Shown here piece after piece: positions 1 through 7,059 of a DNA stretch of 19,804 nucleotides; within the stretch, counting starts at the first letter, position 1, and each line of letters starts with the position of its first letter. The stretch covers positions 1-19,804 of the forward strand of contig CAZBZK010000026.1 of NCBI GenBank assembly GCA_964496365.1, read 5' to 3'. The position numbers were made by a program, and so were the translations under genes. Source of the stretch: AB-629-J13 sp964496365. Its GTDB lineage: Bacteria; Fidelibacterota; Marinisomatia; Marinisomatales; AB-629-J13. The notes below the pieces were generated by a model. It was given only the letters and a program-made list of their open reading frames with translations, did no database searches and was not told where the DNA came from.

Positions 1-48
1 ATTTCTTCGGCAGATTCTCAAAAAGTTCGTCGAATGATTTGTGAATAA
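1..48 (+). CDS. rpmI: 50S ribosomal protein L35, C-terminal end only (partial)
   Basis: The window opens inside a reading frame that gives ISSADSQKVRRMICE and stops with TAA at 46-48. A serine/alanine-aspartate stretch followed by a basic 'KVRRM' tail resembles the end of L35, and rpmI is the standard gene just before rplT (infC-rpmI-rplT order). L35 is a small basic protein of the large ribosomal subunit. Only 15 residues are visible, so the call rests on this short match plus position. The stop codon lies within the ribosome binding site of rplT, 12 nt before its start, so the two genes are surely co-transcribed. Confidence 0.75.
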   Translation: MSSADSQKVRRMICE

Positions 49-53
49 AGGAG
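47..53 (+). promoter_or_regulatory. Ribosome binding site of rplT
   Basis: AAAGGAG lies 7 nt before the rplT ATG and overlaps the rpmI stop codon. It is one of only three strong Shine-Dalgarno sequences that I see in the window; the others precede gdhA and secG. Confidence 0.85.
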
Positions 54-60
54 AAAACGA

Positions 61-405
61 ATGCCAAGAGCAAATAGTTCTGTGCCACGTCACAGACGCC
101 ATCGAAAAGTCGTAAAGCAGGCAAAGGGCTACTATGGTGCCAGGAGTCGCAATTTTAAATCTGCAAAGGAAGCGGTATCCAAAGCCGGATTATATGCTTA
201 CCGAGACAGAAGACAAAAAAAACGGATGTTTCGCAGATTGTGGATCACTCGAATTAATGCGGCAGCCCGGCTTCATAATATGTCTTATTCGGCTTTTATT
301 TCAGGTTTAAAAACCAAGGGTATAGACCTGAATAGAAAACTGCTTGCAGATATGGCTATGAATGATCCAAATGCATTTTCAAGATTGATAGAAAACGTCA
401 AATAA
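61..405 (+). CDS. rplT: 50S ribosomal protein L20
   Basis: This 114-residue protein has the usual length and character of L20. It has a very basic N-terminal extension (PRANSSVPRHRRHRKVVKQ) that threads into 23S rRNA, then the family hallmark 'AKGYYGARSRNFKSAKEAV' at about 21-39, and the helical C-terminal domain with 'RRLWITRINAAAR' and 'MSYSAFISGLK'. L20 is needed early in 50S assembly, and in some bacteria it represses its own operon by binding the mRNA. Any such leader would lie upstream of this window. The ATG has a strong Shine-Dalgarno sequence. The stop codon directly abuts the pheS ATG with no spacer, an rplT-pheS neighbourhood also known from E. coli, where a short leader peptide lies between them. 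Confidence 0.98.
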   Translation: MPRANSSVPRHRRHRKVVKQAKGYYGARSRNFKSAKEAVSKAGLYAYRDRRQKKRMFRRLWITRINAAARLHNMSYSAFISGLKTKGIDLNRKLLADMAMNDPNAFSRLIENVK

Positions 406-1401
406 ATGTCATTTGAATCGGATTTGAAGGCAGTTCAAACTGCCTTCAGAACCGCTTTTACTTCTGGGACAATTTCACTTCAGAAATTGGAGTCATTGAG
501 AATTCAATTTTTGGGACGAAAAGGGGAAATTGCAATGCTTTTTAATCAATTTCAAAATATTCCTCAAGAAGAAAAACCCAAATTCGGAAAACTCATTAAT
601 GAACTCAAACAAGAATGTACGTCTCTGTTTGAAAAAGCAAAACGAAACCATTTGTTTGAGAACGCCGAAAATATTGACGATTACATTGATATTTCATTAC
701 CGGGGATCGGTCCAAAAATTGGCTCTACTCATCCGTTGGAATCTACCTTTAATGAAATAAAAACAATTTTTAAATCCATTGGATTTTCAATCGCCTACGG
801 TCCTGAAATTGATGATGATTTTCATAATTTTGAGGCATTAAATATTCCAAAACATCATCCAGCCAGAGATATGCAAGATACGTTTTTTATCGATAAAAAC
901 ACAGTACTAAGAACCCACACATCCAATGTGCAAATCCATTTGATGGAATCAATGACACCTCCAATACGCTATATTGTTCCTGGGAGGGTTTATCGAAATG
1001 AATCTATTAGTTATAAAAGTTATTGTCTGTTTCATCAAATTGAAGGAATATATATTTCAGAAAATGTTTCATTTTCTGAGCTTAAAGGCACTTTGGAATA
1101 TTTTATTCACTCCTTTTTTGGAACGGAAACAAAAATTCGATTTCGTCCGAGTTTTTTTCCCTTTACTGAACCCAGTGCGGAGGTAGATTTATGGGATAGT
1201 GAAAGAAATCAATGGATGGAAATATTAGGCTGTGGAATGGTAGATCCTCAAGTGTTAATTAACGTTGGATATGATCCAAATAAATGGAATGGTTACGCAT
1301 TCGGAATGGGCATAGAAAGAATGACCATGTTAAAATATAATATAAATGACATTCGCCTTTTTTATCAGGGTGATGTTAGATTTCTTGAGCAATTTAAATG
1401 A
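406..1401 (+). CDS. pheS: Phenylalanine-tRNA ligase alpha subunit
   Basis: The alpha subunit of the (alpha-beta)2 enzyme carries the class II aminoacylation site that charges tRNA-Phe in the cytoplasm. At 331 residues it is of normal length. An N-terminal coiled-coil arm that contacts tRNA covers about residues 1-95, with 'FLGRKGEI' near 35. The catalytic domain follows, with 'LRTHTSNVQIHLM', motif 2 'GRVYRNESISYKS...FHQIEG', the substrate pocket 'FTEPSAEVD', and motif 3 'GYAFGMGIERMTMLKY' near the C-terminus. The motif 2 loop lacks the D-x-T-H-x-P form of proteobacterial PheS and is closer to what I recall from Bacteroidota-like bacteria. The ATG follows the rplT stop directly and has no Shine-Dalgarno sequence, so translation is probably coupled to rplT. 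It overlaps pheT by 4 nt (ATGA). Confidence 0.98.
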   Translation: MSFESDLKAVQTAFRTAFTSGTISLQKLESLRIQFLGRKGEIAMLFNQFQNIPQEEKPKFGKLINELKQECTSLFEKAKRNHLFENAENIDDYIDISLPGIGPKIGSTHPLESTFNEIKTIFKSIGFSIAYGPEIDDDFHNFEALNIPKHHPARDMQDTFFIDKNTVLRTHTSNVQIHLMESMTPPIRYIVPGRVYRNESISYKSYCLFHQIEGIYISENVSFSELKGTLEYFIHSFFGTETKIRFRPSFFPFTEPSAEVDLWDSERNQWMEILGCGMVDPQVLINVGYDPNKWNGYAFGMGIERMTMLKYNINDIRLFYQGDVRFLEQFK

Positions 1402-3770
1402 TCGTTAGTGTTCATTGGCTTCGCCAATTTGTAGATATTCCTGAATCAACAAATGATTTAGCTGATTTGCTTACCTTACTCGGATTCGAGGCAGACATTC
1501 CAACCAACCATTGGGATAACGAAAATATTGTCGCTGCTCATGTTCACGATTGTGTACCACACCCCAATGCAGATAAATTAAAATTGTGTCAAATCGATGA
1601 TGGAAACTCCATAAAACAAGTTGTTTGTGGAGCTCCTAATATTGATAAAAATCAAATGGTTGCATTTGCAAGATTAGGCACACTATTTTCGGATGGATTC
1701 AAAATAAAAAAAGCAAAAATTAGAGGCGAAGAAAGCTTTGGAATGGTGTGTTCAGAACGGGAATTGGGCATTTCTGATGACCATGTAGGAATCATGATTT
1801 TGGATAATTCCGTGGAAAAAGGAATTAAACTATCCCAATGTCTTTCTCCATTTTTAGACACGATTGAATTGGATATTACACCAAATCGTCCTGATGCAAT
1901 GTCCCATGTGGGTATTGCAAGAGAGATTGCATCAAAATTGGATCGGAAACTACAATGGATTCAGCCCAACCCCTCAAAATATCAAAACAAATATGCATTA
2001 GATATTATTCTGGATAATTCAATCGGATGTCCTCGTTACATTGGCGGAATTATGGAAAATATTACAATGAATAAATCTCCTCAGTGGATGATTGATTCCC
2101 TCATTTCAACAGGAATGAGACCTGTCAACTGTCTCGTGGACATCTCAAATTATGTTTTACTTGAAATGGGACATCCTACGCATATTTTTGATTTAAAACA
2201 TTTTCCGGATAGACAACTTTGTGTACGAAATGCCAAACGAAATGAAGCATTAAAATGTCTTGATGGACAGCTGAGAAAGTGCAATCCAGATCATTTGTTG
2301 ATCACGAATGGAAACGAACCAGTCGCATTAGCGGGGATTATGGGAGGCGAAAAATCTGCTGTTTCTGACCAAACAAATTCTGTTTTGATTGAGTCAGCTT
2401 ACTTCGATCCTCTGTGTATTCGTAAAGGATCAAAAAATTTGGGAATCAGTACAGAAGCATCTAAACGATTTGAAAGAGGTGCAGATCCAAATGGATGTGA
2501 ACCTGCATTTTGGAGAATAGTGGAATTGGTAAAGGAATTATGCGGAGGTGAACTTGTATCCAATATGACGGATAGTTATCCCCAAAAAATATCGAGTCCA
2601 AAGATTACGTTGAGAACTTCCGAAATCAAACGAGTTTCTGGGATAGACATTTCACATGAAACGGTTGATACTATTTTAAAAAAACTTGGTGTGAGCATAC
2701 AATCAATTGGAGACGGAGAGTGGCAATGTGAGCCACCTTCTTATCGTCCTGATCTATATCGTGAAATTGACCTAATTGAAGACATTATCCGAGTGAATGG
2801 ATATGATAAAATACCCAGTAAAGGGTCTTATGCCGGGGTATCTCAACCGATGGTTCGTGACCCTCATAACGGATTACATTTTTTGAGAAATTTATTGGTT
2901 GGAATGGGATTTCGGCAATGTTATTCCAATTCACTTCAAACTGAATCGATATCTAAAATAAATGGTAATTCAATTAAACTGATGAATCCCCACAGCGACA
3001 CAATGACTCATTTGCGAACATCCCTAATTCCGGGTTTAATTGATTCATTGAATATGAATGTAAATAACCATGTTCAAGATATTCAATTATTTGAATGTGG
3101 GTCAGTCCATCATCAAGTTAAAAACGAACGAAAAGAGACTATTAAATTGAGCGGAATTGTCTTTGGGAACTTTATGTCAAATTCTATTCATAAGGAAAGT
3201 CAATCCCAAGCACATTCACTTTTTACTATAAAGGGACATCTTGAATCTATTTTAAAAAAATTATGTATGAATAATTACAAAATAGAAAAAGAAGTAAATC
3301 CATTATTTTCTCCCGGATTTAAATTAATGTATAAAAAATCAACTGTTGGATATTTTGGAAAAATTTCAAACAAATTAATAACTGAAATGGTAACCAAAGA
3401 TATATATGACGTACTCGGTTTTGAATTGTGTACAAAACCATTCATGGATTGCTTGGATAAAATCAATCAGTATAAACCAATTTCCAAATTTCCTAAAATG
3501 GAGAGAGAAATTAATTTTGTTACTAAAAATTCTCTGGATTCAGGTAAAATATCTACGCTAATAAAAAATTCAGGTAAAGGGTTGATAAAAAGTATAATTC
3601 CCGTAAATTTATACAGACATGATTCACTGGGAAACGATAAAAAGAGTATTGTTTTTAAATTGATTTTTCAAAGTGAAACAAAAACACTTATAGATCAGGA
3701 TGTGAATTCAATTATTGATCAAATTATTAAAAAGGTATCATCATCATTTGATGTTGAATTAAGAGCATGA
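1398..3770 (+). CDS. pheT: Phenylalanine-tRNA ligase beta subunit
   Basis: The 790-residue beta subunit matches the long bacterial form. In order it shows an N-terminal domain ending in an OB-fold tRNA-binding segment (about residues 40-150, with 'VCGAPNI' and 'GEESFGMVCSERELGI'), the B3/B4 editing region ('NRPDAMSHVGIAREIA', 'MRPVNCLVDISNYV', 'GGEKSAVSD'), the B5 region, the catalytic-like core ('FELRPDLYREIDLIEDIIRVNGYDKI' region at about 455-475) and a C-terminal ferredoxin-fold anticodon-binding domain from about 695 ('KFPKMEREINFV'). It binds tRNA and edits Tyr-tRNA-Phe while PheS catalyses the transfer. The ATG overlaps the pheS stop by 4 nt, which fits equimolar synthesis by coupling. 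Its own stop overlaps the start of the next small gene in the same way. Confidence 0.97.
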   Translation: MIVSVHWLRQFVDIPESTNDLADLLTLLGFEADIPTNHWDNENIVAAHVHDCVPHPNADKLKLCQIDDGNSIKQVVCGAPNIDKNQMVAFARLGTLFSDGFKIKKAKIRGEESFGMVCSERELGISDDHVGIMILDNSVEKGIKLSQCLSPFLDTIELDITPNRPDAMSHVGIAREIASKLDRKLQWIQPNPSKYQNKYALDIILDNSIGCPRYIGGIMENITMNKSPQWMIDSLISTGMRPVNCLVDISNYVLLEMGHPTHIFDLKHFPDRQLCVRNAKRNEALKCLDGQLRKCNPDHLLITNGNEPVALAGIMGGEKSAVSDQTNSVLIESAYFDPLCIRKGSKNLGISTEASKRFERGADPNGCEPAFWRIVELVKELCGGELVSNMTDSYPQKISSPKITLRTSEIKRVSGIDISHETVDTILKKLGVSIQSIGDGEWQCEPPSYRPDLYREIDLIEDIIRVNGYDKIPSKGSYAGVSQPMVRDPHNGLHFLRNLLVGMGFRQCYSNSLQTESISKINGNSIKLMNPHSDTMTHLRTSLIPGLIDSLNMNVNNHVQDIQLFECGSVHHQVKNERKETIKLSGIVFGNFMSNSIHKESQSQAHSLFTIKGHLESILKKLCMNNYKIEKEVNPLFSPGFKLMYKKSTVGYFGKISNKLITEMVTKDIYDVLGFELCTKPFMDCLDKINQYKPISKFPKMEREINFVTKNSLDSGKISTLIKNSGKGLIKSIIPVNLYRHDSLGNDKKSIVFKLIFQSETKTLIDQDVNSIIDQIIKKVSSSFDVELRA

Positions 3771-3946
3771 GTAAAATTGAAATTATTGATGTACTCGAAG
3801 ATAAAGTAAAACACGTTGTATCTGATTTAAAGAATGTAAAAAAGATGTCCCGAGCTAATGAGTCCTTGACTCTGGATCTTACAAATAAATTGGCTAAGAT
3901 AGAATTGAAAATAAAAAAAATGATCTCAATTATAGAGCAAAATTAA
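3767..3946 (+). CDS. Small coiled-coil protein, probable ZapB-like Z-ring partner
   Basis: A 59-residue frame starts with an ATG that overlaps the pheT TGA (ATGA) and ends 3 nt before the zapA ATG. The product is mostly charged residues with hydrophobic residues spaced about every 3-4 positions: 'IIDVLEDKVKHVVSDL', a break near 'SRANESLTLDL', then 'KLAKIELKIKKMISIIEQ'. It has no cysteine, no glycine, no proline and no membrane segment, so a single long coiled coil is expected. The pattern of LE-x-KV, then an N-E-S-L break, then a charged coil resembles E. coli ZapB, and the gene is tightly coupled to zapA, whose product binds ZapB in E. coli. The ZapB-like role is inferred from shape and position; identity is too low to prove by eye. 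It has no Shine-Dalgarno sequence and probably depends on re-initiation after pheT. Confidence 0.75.
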   Translation: MSKIEIIDVLEDKVKHVVSDLKNVKKMSRANESLTLDLTNKLAKIELKIKKMISIIEQN

Positions 3947-3949
3947 AAA

Positions 3950-4246
3950 ATGGAAGACGAAAGAAAATCCCTAGTTCGAGTCAGTATTTTTGGTCACGAA
4001 TATACTGTCAAAGCACCCGCAGATCCTGAATACATAAAGGAAGTTGCAGAATACGTGAGCAACAGAATGAAAGAAGTTGAAAAAGGATTATCGTCTGACC
4101 AATCAACGTCTCGGATCGCTATTTTAACTGCAATGAATATCGCTGATGAACTCTTCGCAAAGAAAAAATCAAGCTCTATCAGCTCAGTTGATATTGAAGA
4201 ACGGGTTCAATCAATTGTCGATTACATAGACGAATCACTCGTATAG
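3950..4246 (+). CDS. zapA: Cell division protein ZapA
   Basis: This 98-residue protein has the ZapA layout. An N-terminal globular head ('RVSIFGHEYTVKAPADPEYIKEVAEYVSNRMKEV', about 8-43) is followed by a helix with the typical 'SRIAILTAMNIADELF' (about 54-69) and a C-terminal coiled-coil tail ('IEERVQSIVDYIDE'). ZapA is a cytoplasmic tetramer that cross-links FtsZ filaments in the Z-ring. The length and the 'ILTAMNIADELF' signature make the call firm. It lies 3 nt after the small coiled-coil gene and 12 nt before folD, so it belongs to the pheST operon. In many proteobacteria the 6S RNA gene follows zapA, but there is no room for it here. Confidence 0.93.
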   Translation: MEDERKSLVRVSIFGHEYTVKAPADPEYIKEVAEYVSNRMKEVEKGLSSDQSTSRIAILTAMNIADELFAKKKSSSISSVDIEERVQSIVDYIDESLV

Positions 4247-4258
4247 CATAACCGACCA

Positions 4259-5146
4259 TTGTCTCGCTGTAAAATTCTATCCGGTAAAGAGGTAAGCCGG
4301 AAAGTTTATTCTGAGCTTGTCCCCCGTATTAATACCCTAAAACAAAATAATATTGTACCCGGTTTAGGTGTGATATTGGTGGGGAAAAACCCAGCCTCAA
4401 AAATATATGTTAACTCCAAAACCAAAACATTTGAATCTTTGGGGTTAAATTCTAAAACCATTCAACTTCCGGAACAGACGTCTACAACGGAAGTAATCTC
4501 GAAAATAGAAATACTCAATCAAAACAATGACATTCATGGAATATTAATTCAATTACCCTTACCCCATTCATTAAATGAATATGAAATTCTGAATGCAGTT
4601 TCTTCCCATAAAGATGTGGATGGATTTCATCCGGAAAATGCAGGATTATTATCTATTGGAAATCCACGATTTATCCCGTGCACTCCAAAGGGAATCATGA
4701 AAATATTGGATCATTATCGTATAGATATCAATGGATCACATGTGGTGGTTTTAGGAAGAAGTAATATCGTTGGACGACCTATTTCATTATTAACAAATAC
4801 AAAAACAAATGGTGCAAATGCCACCACAACTGTTTGCCATTCAGGTACAAAAAATATAAAAGAATTTATTCTTTCAGCTGATATTTTGATTTCTGCAATG
4901 GGAATTCCTGAATTTATTAAAGGAGATTTTCTTAAAATGGATGCTGTTGTAATTGATGTGGGAATCAACAGAGTGAACGTGGATAACAAAAAAGGATATA
5001 AAATAGTGGGAGATGTTGATTGGAAGTCAATTCAGGATATAGCATCATTTGCCACACCGGTTCCCGGAGGTGTGGGACCCATGACCATTGCGATGTTAGT
5101 GGAAAATACTGTAGAATCAGCCGAACAAAGGATGAATCTTACTTAA
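4259..5146 (+). CDS. folD: Bifunctional methylenetetrahydrofolate dehydrogenase / methenyltetrahydrofolate cyclohydrolase
   Basis: FolD interconverts 5,10-methylene-, methenyl- and 10-formyl-tetrahydrofolate in the cytoplasm, feeding purine and formyl-Met synthesis. The 295-residue protein shows the substrate segment 'GVILVGKNPASKIYVNSKTK' with catalytic Tyr50 and Lys54 in the usual Y-x3-K spacing, 'GILIQLPLPHSLN', 'HKDVDGFHPENAGLL', the nucleotide-binding 'VVLGRSNIVGRPISLL' at about 161-176, and the closing 'TPVPGGVGPMTIAMLVENTV'. The start is a TTG: no in-frame ATG or GTG lies between the zapA-frame stop at 4244-4246 and this codon, and the first β-strand 'CKILSGKEVS' must be included. No Shine-Dalgarno sequence precedes it, so expression may rely on coupling with zapA 12 nt upstream. 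It is the last protein gene of this operon before the tRNA pair. Confidence 0.96.
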   Translation: MSRCKILSGKEVSRKVYSELVPRINTLKQNNIVPGLGVILVGKNPASKIYVNSKTKTFESLGLNSKTIQLPEQTSTTEVISKIEILNQNNDIHGILIQLPLPHSLNEYEILNAVSSHKDVDGFHPENAGLLSIGNPRFIPCTPKGIMKILDHYRIDINGSHVVVLGRSNIVGRPISLLTNTKTNGANATTTVCHSGTKNIKEFILSADILISAMGIPEFIKGDFLKMDAVVIDVGINRVNVDNKKGYKIVGDVDWKSIQDIASFATPVPGGVGPMTIAMLVENTVESAEQRMNLT

Positions 5147-5155
5147 ACAAAATAT

Positions 5156-5163
5156 TATATTTG
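5156..5163 (+). promoter_or_regulatory. Possible -10 element for tRNA-Arg
   Basis: TATATTTG fits the TAnnTTTG -7 box known from Bacteroidota and lies 11 nt before the mature tRNA 5' end, about where a start site would be needed. I see no matching TTG 19 nt upstream. The tRNA could equally be cut from the folD transcript, which ends only 27 nt away. Confidence 0.25.
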
Positions 5164-5173
5164 TACCATTATT

Positions 5174-5245
5174 GCGCCCGTAGTTCAATGGATAGAATAA
5201 AGGATTCCGGTTCCTTAGATAGGGGTTCAACTCCCTTCGGGCGTA
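5174..5245 (+). tRNA. tRNA-Arg (anticodon CCG)
   Basis: The 72-nt cloverleaf folds fully by hand. The acceptor GCGCCCG pairs with CGGGCGT (one G-T). The D stem GTTC/GAAT has loop AATGGATA. The anticodon stem AAGGA/TCCTT has loop TTCCGGT, giving anticodon CCG at positions 34-36. The T stem AGGGG/CCCTT has loop TTCAACT. The discriminator is A. It would read the CGG arginine codon, a rare choice in an AT-rich genome. No CCA is encoded (CTG follows), so the 3' end must be added by a tRNA nucleotidyltransferase. It faces the tRNA-Met gene across a 46-nt gap. Confidence 0.95.
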
Positions 5246-5291
5246 CTGTTTAATTTTCTCTATCTGCGCAAATAAACTCGAATTGTTATTG

Positions 5292-5365
5292 TAGCGGCGC
5301 AGGGACTCGAACCCCGGACACTCGGATTATGATTCCGATGCTCTAACCAACTGAGCTACGCCGCC
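5292..5365 (-). tRNA. tRNA-Met (anticodon CAT), probably elongator
   Basis: On the minus strand, the acceptor GGCGGCG pairs with CGCCGCT (G-T at the first pair). The D arm is GCTC...GAGC, the anticodon stem TCGGA/TCCGA has loop ATCATAA giving anticodon CAT, and the T stem CGGGG/CCCTG has loop TTCGAGT. The discriminator is A and no CCA is encoded. A paired first position (G1-T72) and lack of the three G-C pairs at the bottom of the anticodon stem argue against initiator tRNA. The sequence closely resembles elongator tRNA-Met of many bacteria. A CAT anticodon can also belong to lysidine-modified tRNA-Ile2, which I consider less likely. Confidence 0.92.
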
Positions 5366-5413
5366 AAATGAAGCCATAAAGTTACTGGTTATCCAATTAT
5401 GAATACAAAAAAT

Positions 5414-5422
5414 ATTATACCA
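5414..5422 (-). promoter_or_regulatory. Candidate extended -10 promoter for tRNA-Met
   Basis: Read on the minus strand this is TGGTATAAT, a perfect TATAAT with the TGn extension. It lies about 48 nt before the tRNA 5' end. The hexamer at 17-nt spacing is TAGGAT, a poor -35 box. A start near 5407 would leave a leader of about 42 nt to be removed by RNase P. Confidence 0.45.
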
Positions 5423-5459
5423 ATTTCTTGGATTCAATCCTAATTTTCCCTGAAATTCA

Positions 5460-5468
5460 TGTTATCAT
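5460..5468 (+). promoter_or_regulatory. Candidate extended -10 promoter for gdhA
   Basis: TGTTATCAT matches an extended -10 (TGn plus TATCAT, five of six to consensus). It is followed about 30 nt later by the gdhA ATG, with a strong ribosome site between. No good -35 hexamer lies at 16-18 nt. gdhA needs its own promoter because the gene before it runs the other way. Confidence 0.35.
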
Positions 5469-5482
5469 TCATTTTGAAAAAT

Positions 5483-5489
5483 AAAGGAG
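5483..5489 (+). promoter_or_regulatory. Ribosome binding site of gdhA
   Basis: AAAGGAG lies 9 nt before the gdhA ATG. It is a full-strength Shine-Dalgarno sequence, unlike most genes in this window, and suggests high translation. Confidence 0.8.
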
Positions 5490-5498
5490 TTTAAACAA

Positions 5499-6836
5499 AT
5501 GGCAACGACATTTGAATCATTTATTGATGACGTAAAGAAAAAGAACCCCGGTGAGTCCGAATTTCATCAAGCTGTTTATGAAGTAGTAGAATCATTGTGG
5601 GACTTTATAGAAGAAAATCCTCAATACAAACATTCAAAAATTTTGGAACGTATGGTGGAACCGGAACGGATTATTCAATTTCGGATTCCTTGGAGAAATG
5701 ATAGGGGAGACATTGAAATTAATCGAGGTTTCCGAGTAGAATTTAATTCTGCGATCGGTCCCTATAAAGGTGGATTGAGATTTCATCCCTCAGTAAATTT
5801 AAGTATTCTCAAGTTTTTAGGGTTTGAACAGGTGTTCAAAAATAGTTTGACTACCCTTCCTATCGGCGGTGGAAAAGGTGGATCTGATTTTGATCCAAAA
5901 GGCAAATCTGATAATGAAGTGATGAGTTTTTGTCAGTCTTTTATGAGTGAATTATTTCGCCATATTGGACCCAATACGGACGTTCCTGCTGGAGATATTG
6001 GAGTTGGTGGGAGAGAAATTGGGTTTATGTTTGGTCAGTATAAGCGTCTAAAAAATGAATTTACAGGAGTACTCACCGGAAAAAGTATGAATTGGGGTGG
6101 TAGTTTAATTCGTCCGGAAGCTACGGGATACGGTTGTGTTTATTTTGCCGATGAGATGTTGAAAACCAAAAATGAGACATTTAAAGGTAAAAAAGTAGCC
6201 ATATCTGGATCCGGGAATGTGGCTCAATATGCGACAGAAAAAGTGCTGGATTTAGGTGGAATTCCTGTGTCAGTTTCCGATTCGTCGGGGACGGTTCATG
6301 ATACTGAGGGAATTGACAGAGAAAAACTCAATTTTATTATGGATTTGAAAAATATTCGGAGAGGTAGAATTCACGAATACGCTGAAAAATATGGATGTGA
6401 GTTTCTTGAAAATGCCCGACCTTGGTCAATTCCGTGTAACATAGCACTTCCCTGTGCTACTCAAAATGAAATCAATCACGGTGATGCTAAAAATTTAGTG
6501 AAGAATGGTTGTATTTGTATTTCCGAAGGTGCAAATATGCCAACTGAACCTGATGCAGTGGAAACTTTTCAGAAAAATCAGGTTTTATTTGGACCGGGCA
6601 AAGCATCCAATGCAGGAGGCGTTGCTGTATCCGGTTTGGAAATGAGCCAAAATAGTATGAGATTGAAATGGAGTAGGGAAGAAGTGGATAAAAAACTGAA
6701 TGATATTATGGTTCAAATACATAAGTCCTGTGTTCAGTACGGTACAGAAAATAATGATGTGAATTACGTAAAGGGAGCAAATATAGCCGGATTTATTAAA
6801 ATTGCAGATGCTATGCTGGATCAAGGTGTGGTTTGA
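5499..6836 (+). CDS. gdhA: NADP-type glutamate dehydrogenase
   Basis: This 445-residue protein is the hexameric, about 50-kDa class of glutamate dehydrogenase, which aminates 2-oxoglutarate with ammonium using NADPH in the cytoplasm. The substrate domain shows 'GPYKGGLRFHPSVNLSILKFLGFEQ' (Lys90 onward) and the signature 'LPIGGGKGGSDFDPKG' with catalytic Lys126. 'PAGDIGVGGREIG' with catalytic Asp166 follows, then 'TGYG' and the Rossmann loop 'GSGNVAQYA' near 237. The second strand ends in 'VSDSSGTVHD', the serine-containing form seen in NADP-dependent E. coli GdhA rather than an acidic residue typical of NAD enzymes. It stands alone, divergent from tRNA-Met and convergent with the large receiver/ATP-grasp gene downstream. 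Confidence 0.96.
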   Translation: MATTFESFIDDVKKKNPGESEFHQAVYEVVESLWDFIEENPQYKHSKILERMVEPERIIQFRIPWRNDRGDIEINRGFRVEFNSAIGPYKGGLRFHPSVNLSILKFLGFEQVFKNSLTTLPIGGGKGGSDFDPKGKSDNEVMSFCQSFMSELFRHIGPNTDVPAGDIGVGGREIGFMFGQYKRLKNEFTGVLTGKSMNWGGSLIRPEATGYGCVYFADEMLKTKNETFKGKKVAISGSGNVAQYATEKVLDLGGIPVSVSDSSGTVHDTEGIDREKLNFIMDLKNIRRGRIHEYAEKYGCEFLENARPWSIPCNIALPCATQNEINHGDAKNLVKNGCICISEGANMPTEPDAVETFQKNQVLFGPGKASNAGGVAVSGLEMSQNSMRLKWSREEVDKKLNDIMVQIHKSCVQYGTENNDVNYVKGANIAGFIKIADAMLDQGVV

Positions 6837-6935
6837 GTACACAGATAAAATGTTGACTTTTCATCATCAGAATGGAATCTGAACTATTGTTGTTTTTTGA
6901 TTAATTCTATTTGGTTTTGATATCAACACCTATCA

Positions 6936-6964
6936 CTATAATATCGTATAATCAGGTATTATAG
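6936..6964. repeat. AT-rich inverted repeat in the convergent intergenic gap
   Basis: The gap between the gdhA stop and the end of the minus-strand gene is 223 bp (6837-7059). It holds no gene that I can see. Inside it CTATAATA (6936-6943) is mirrored exactly by TATTATAG (6957-6964) around a 13-nt loop. With only one G-C pair the stem is weak and no T-run follows it on either strand, so it is not a standard terminator. Other hairpins in the gap (TCAGA/TCTGA near 6868-6883, TTCATT/AATGAA at 7032-7052) are weaker still. Its role, if any, is unknown. Confidence 0.4.
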
Positions 6965-7059
6965 GAGATACAGTATAACAATTATCTAATACATTAAATA
7001 TAGATTCTAATCATATTTTCGAATTATGGTTTTCATTCTTTTTTGAAATGAACTCCATT

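Noticed and set aside
4247..4258. Possible 6S RNA gene after zapA
   Set aside because: Only 12 nt separate zapA and folD, far too short for 6S RNA.
5020..5253. Plus-strand 77-residue frame ending in 'ARSSMDRIKDSGSLDRGSTPFG'
   Set aside because: The tail is a translation of tRNA-Arg and the front is folD in a wrong frame; such tRNA-derived peptides are common artefacts.
6868..6900. Hairpin TCAGA-loop-TCTGA followed by a T-run as a gdhA terminator
   Set aside because: The stem is only 5 bp with two G-C pairs, and the T-run starts about 12 nt after it, too far for an intrinsic terminator.
7032..7052. TTCATT/AATGAA hairpin after the minus-strand gene as a terminator
   Set aside because: Six pairs with a single G-C pair and the T/A run inside the loop rather than after the stem.
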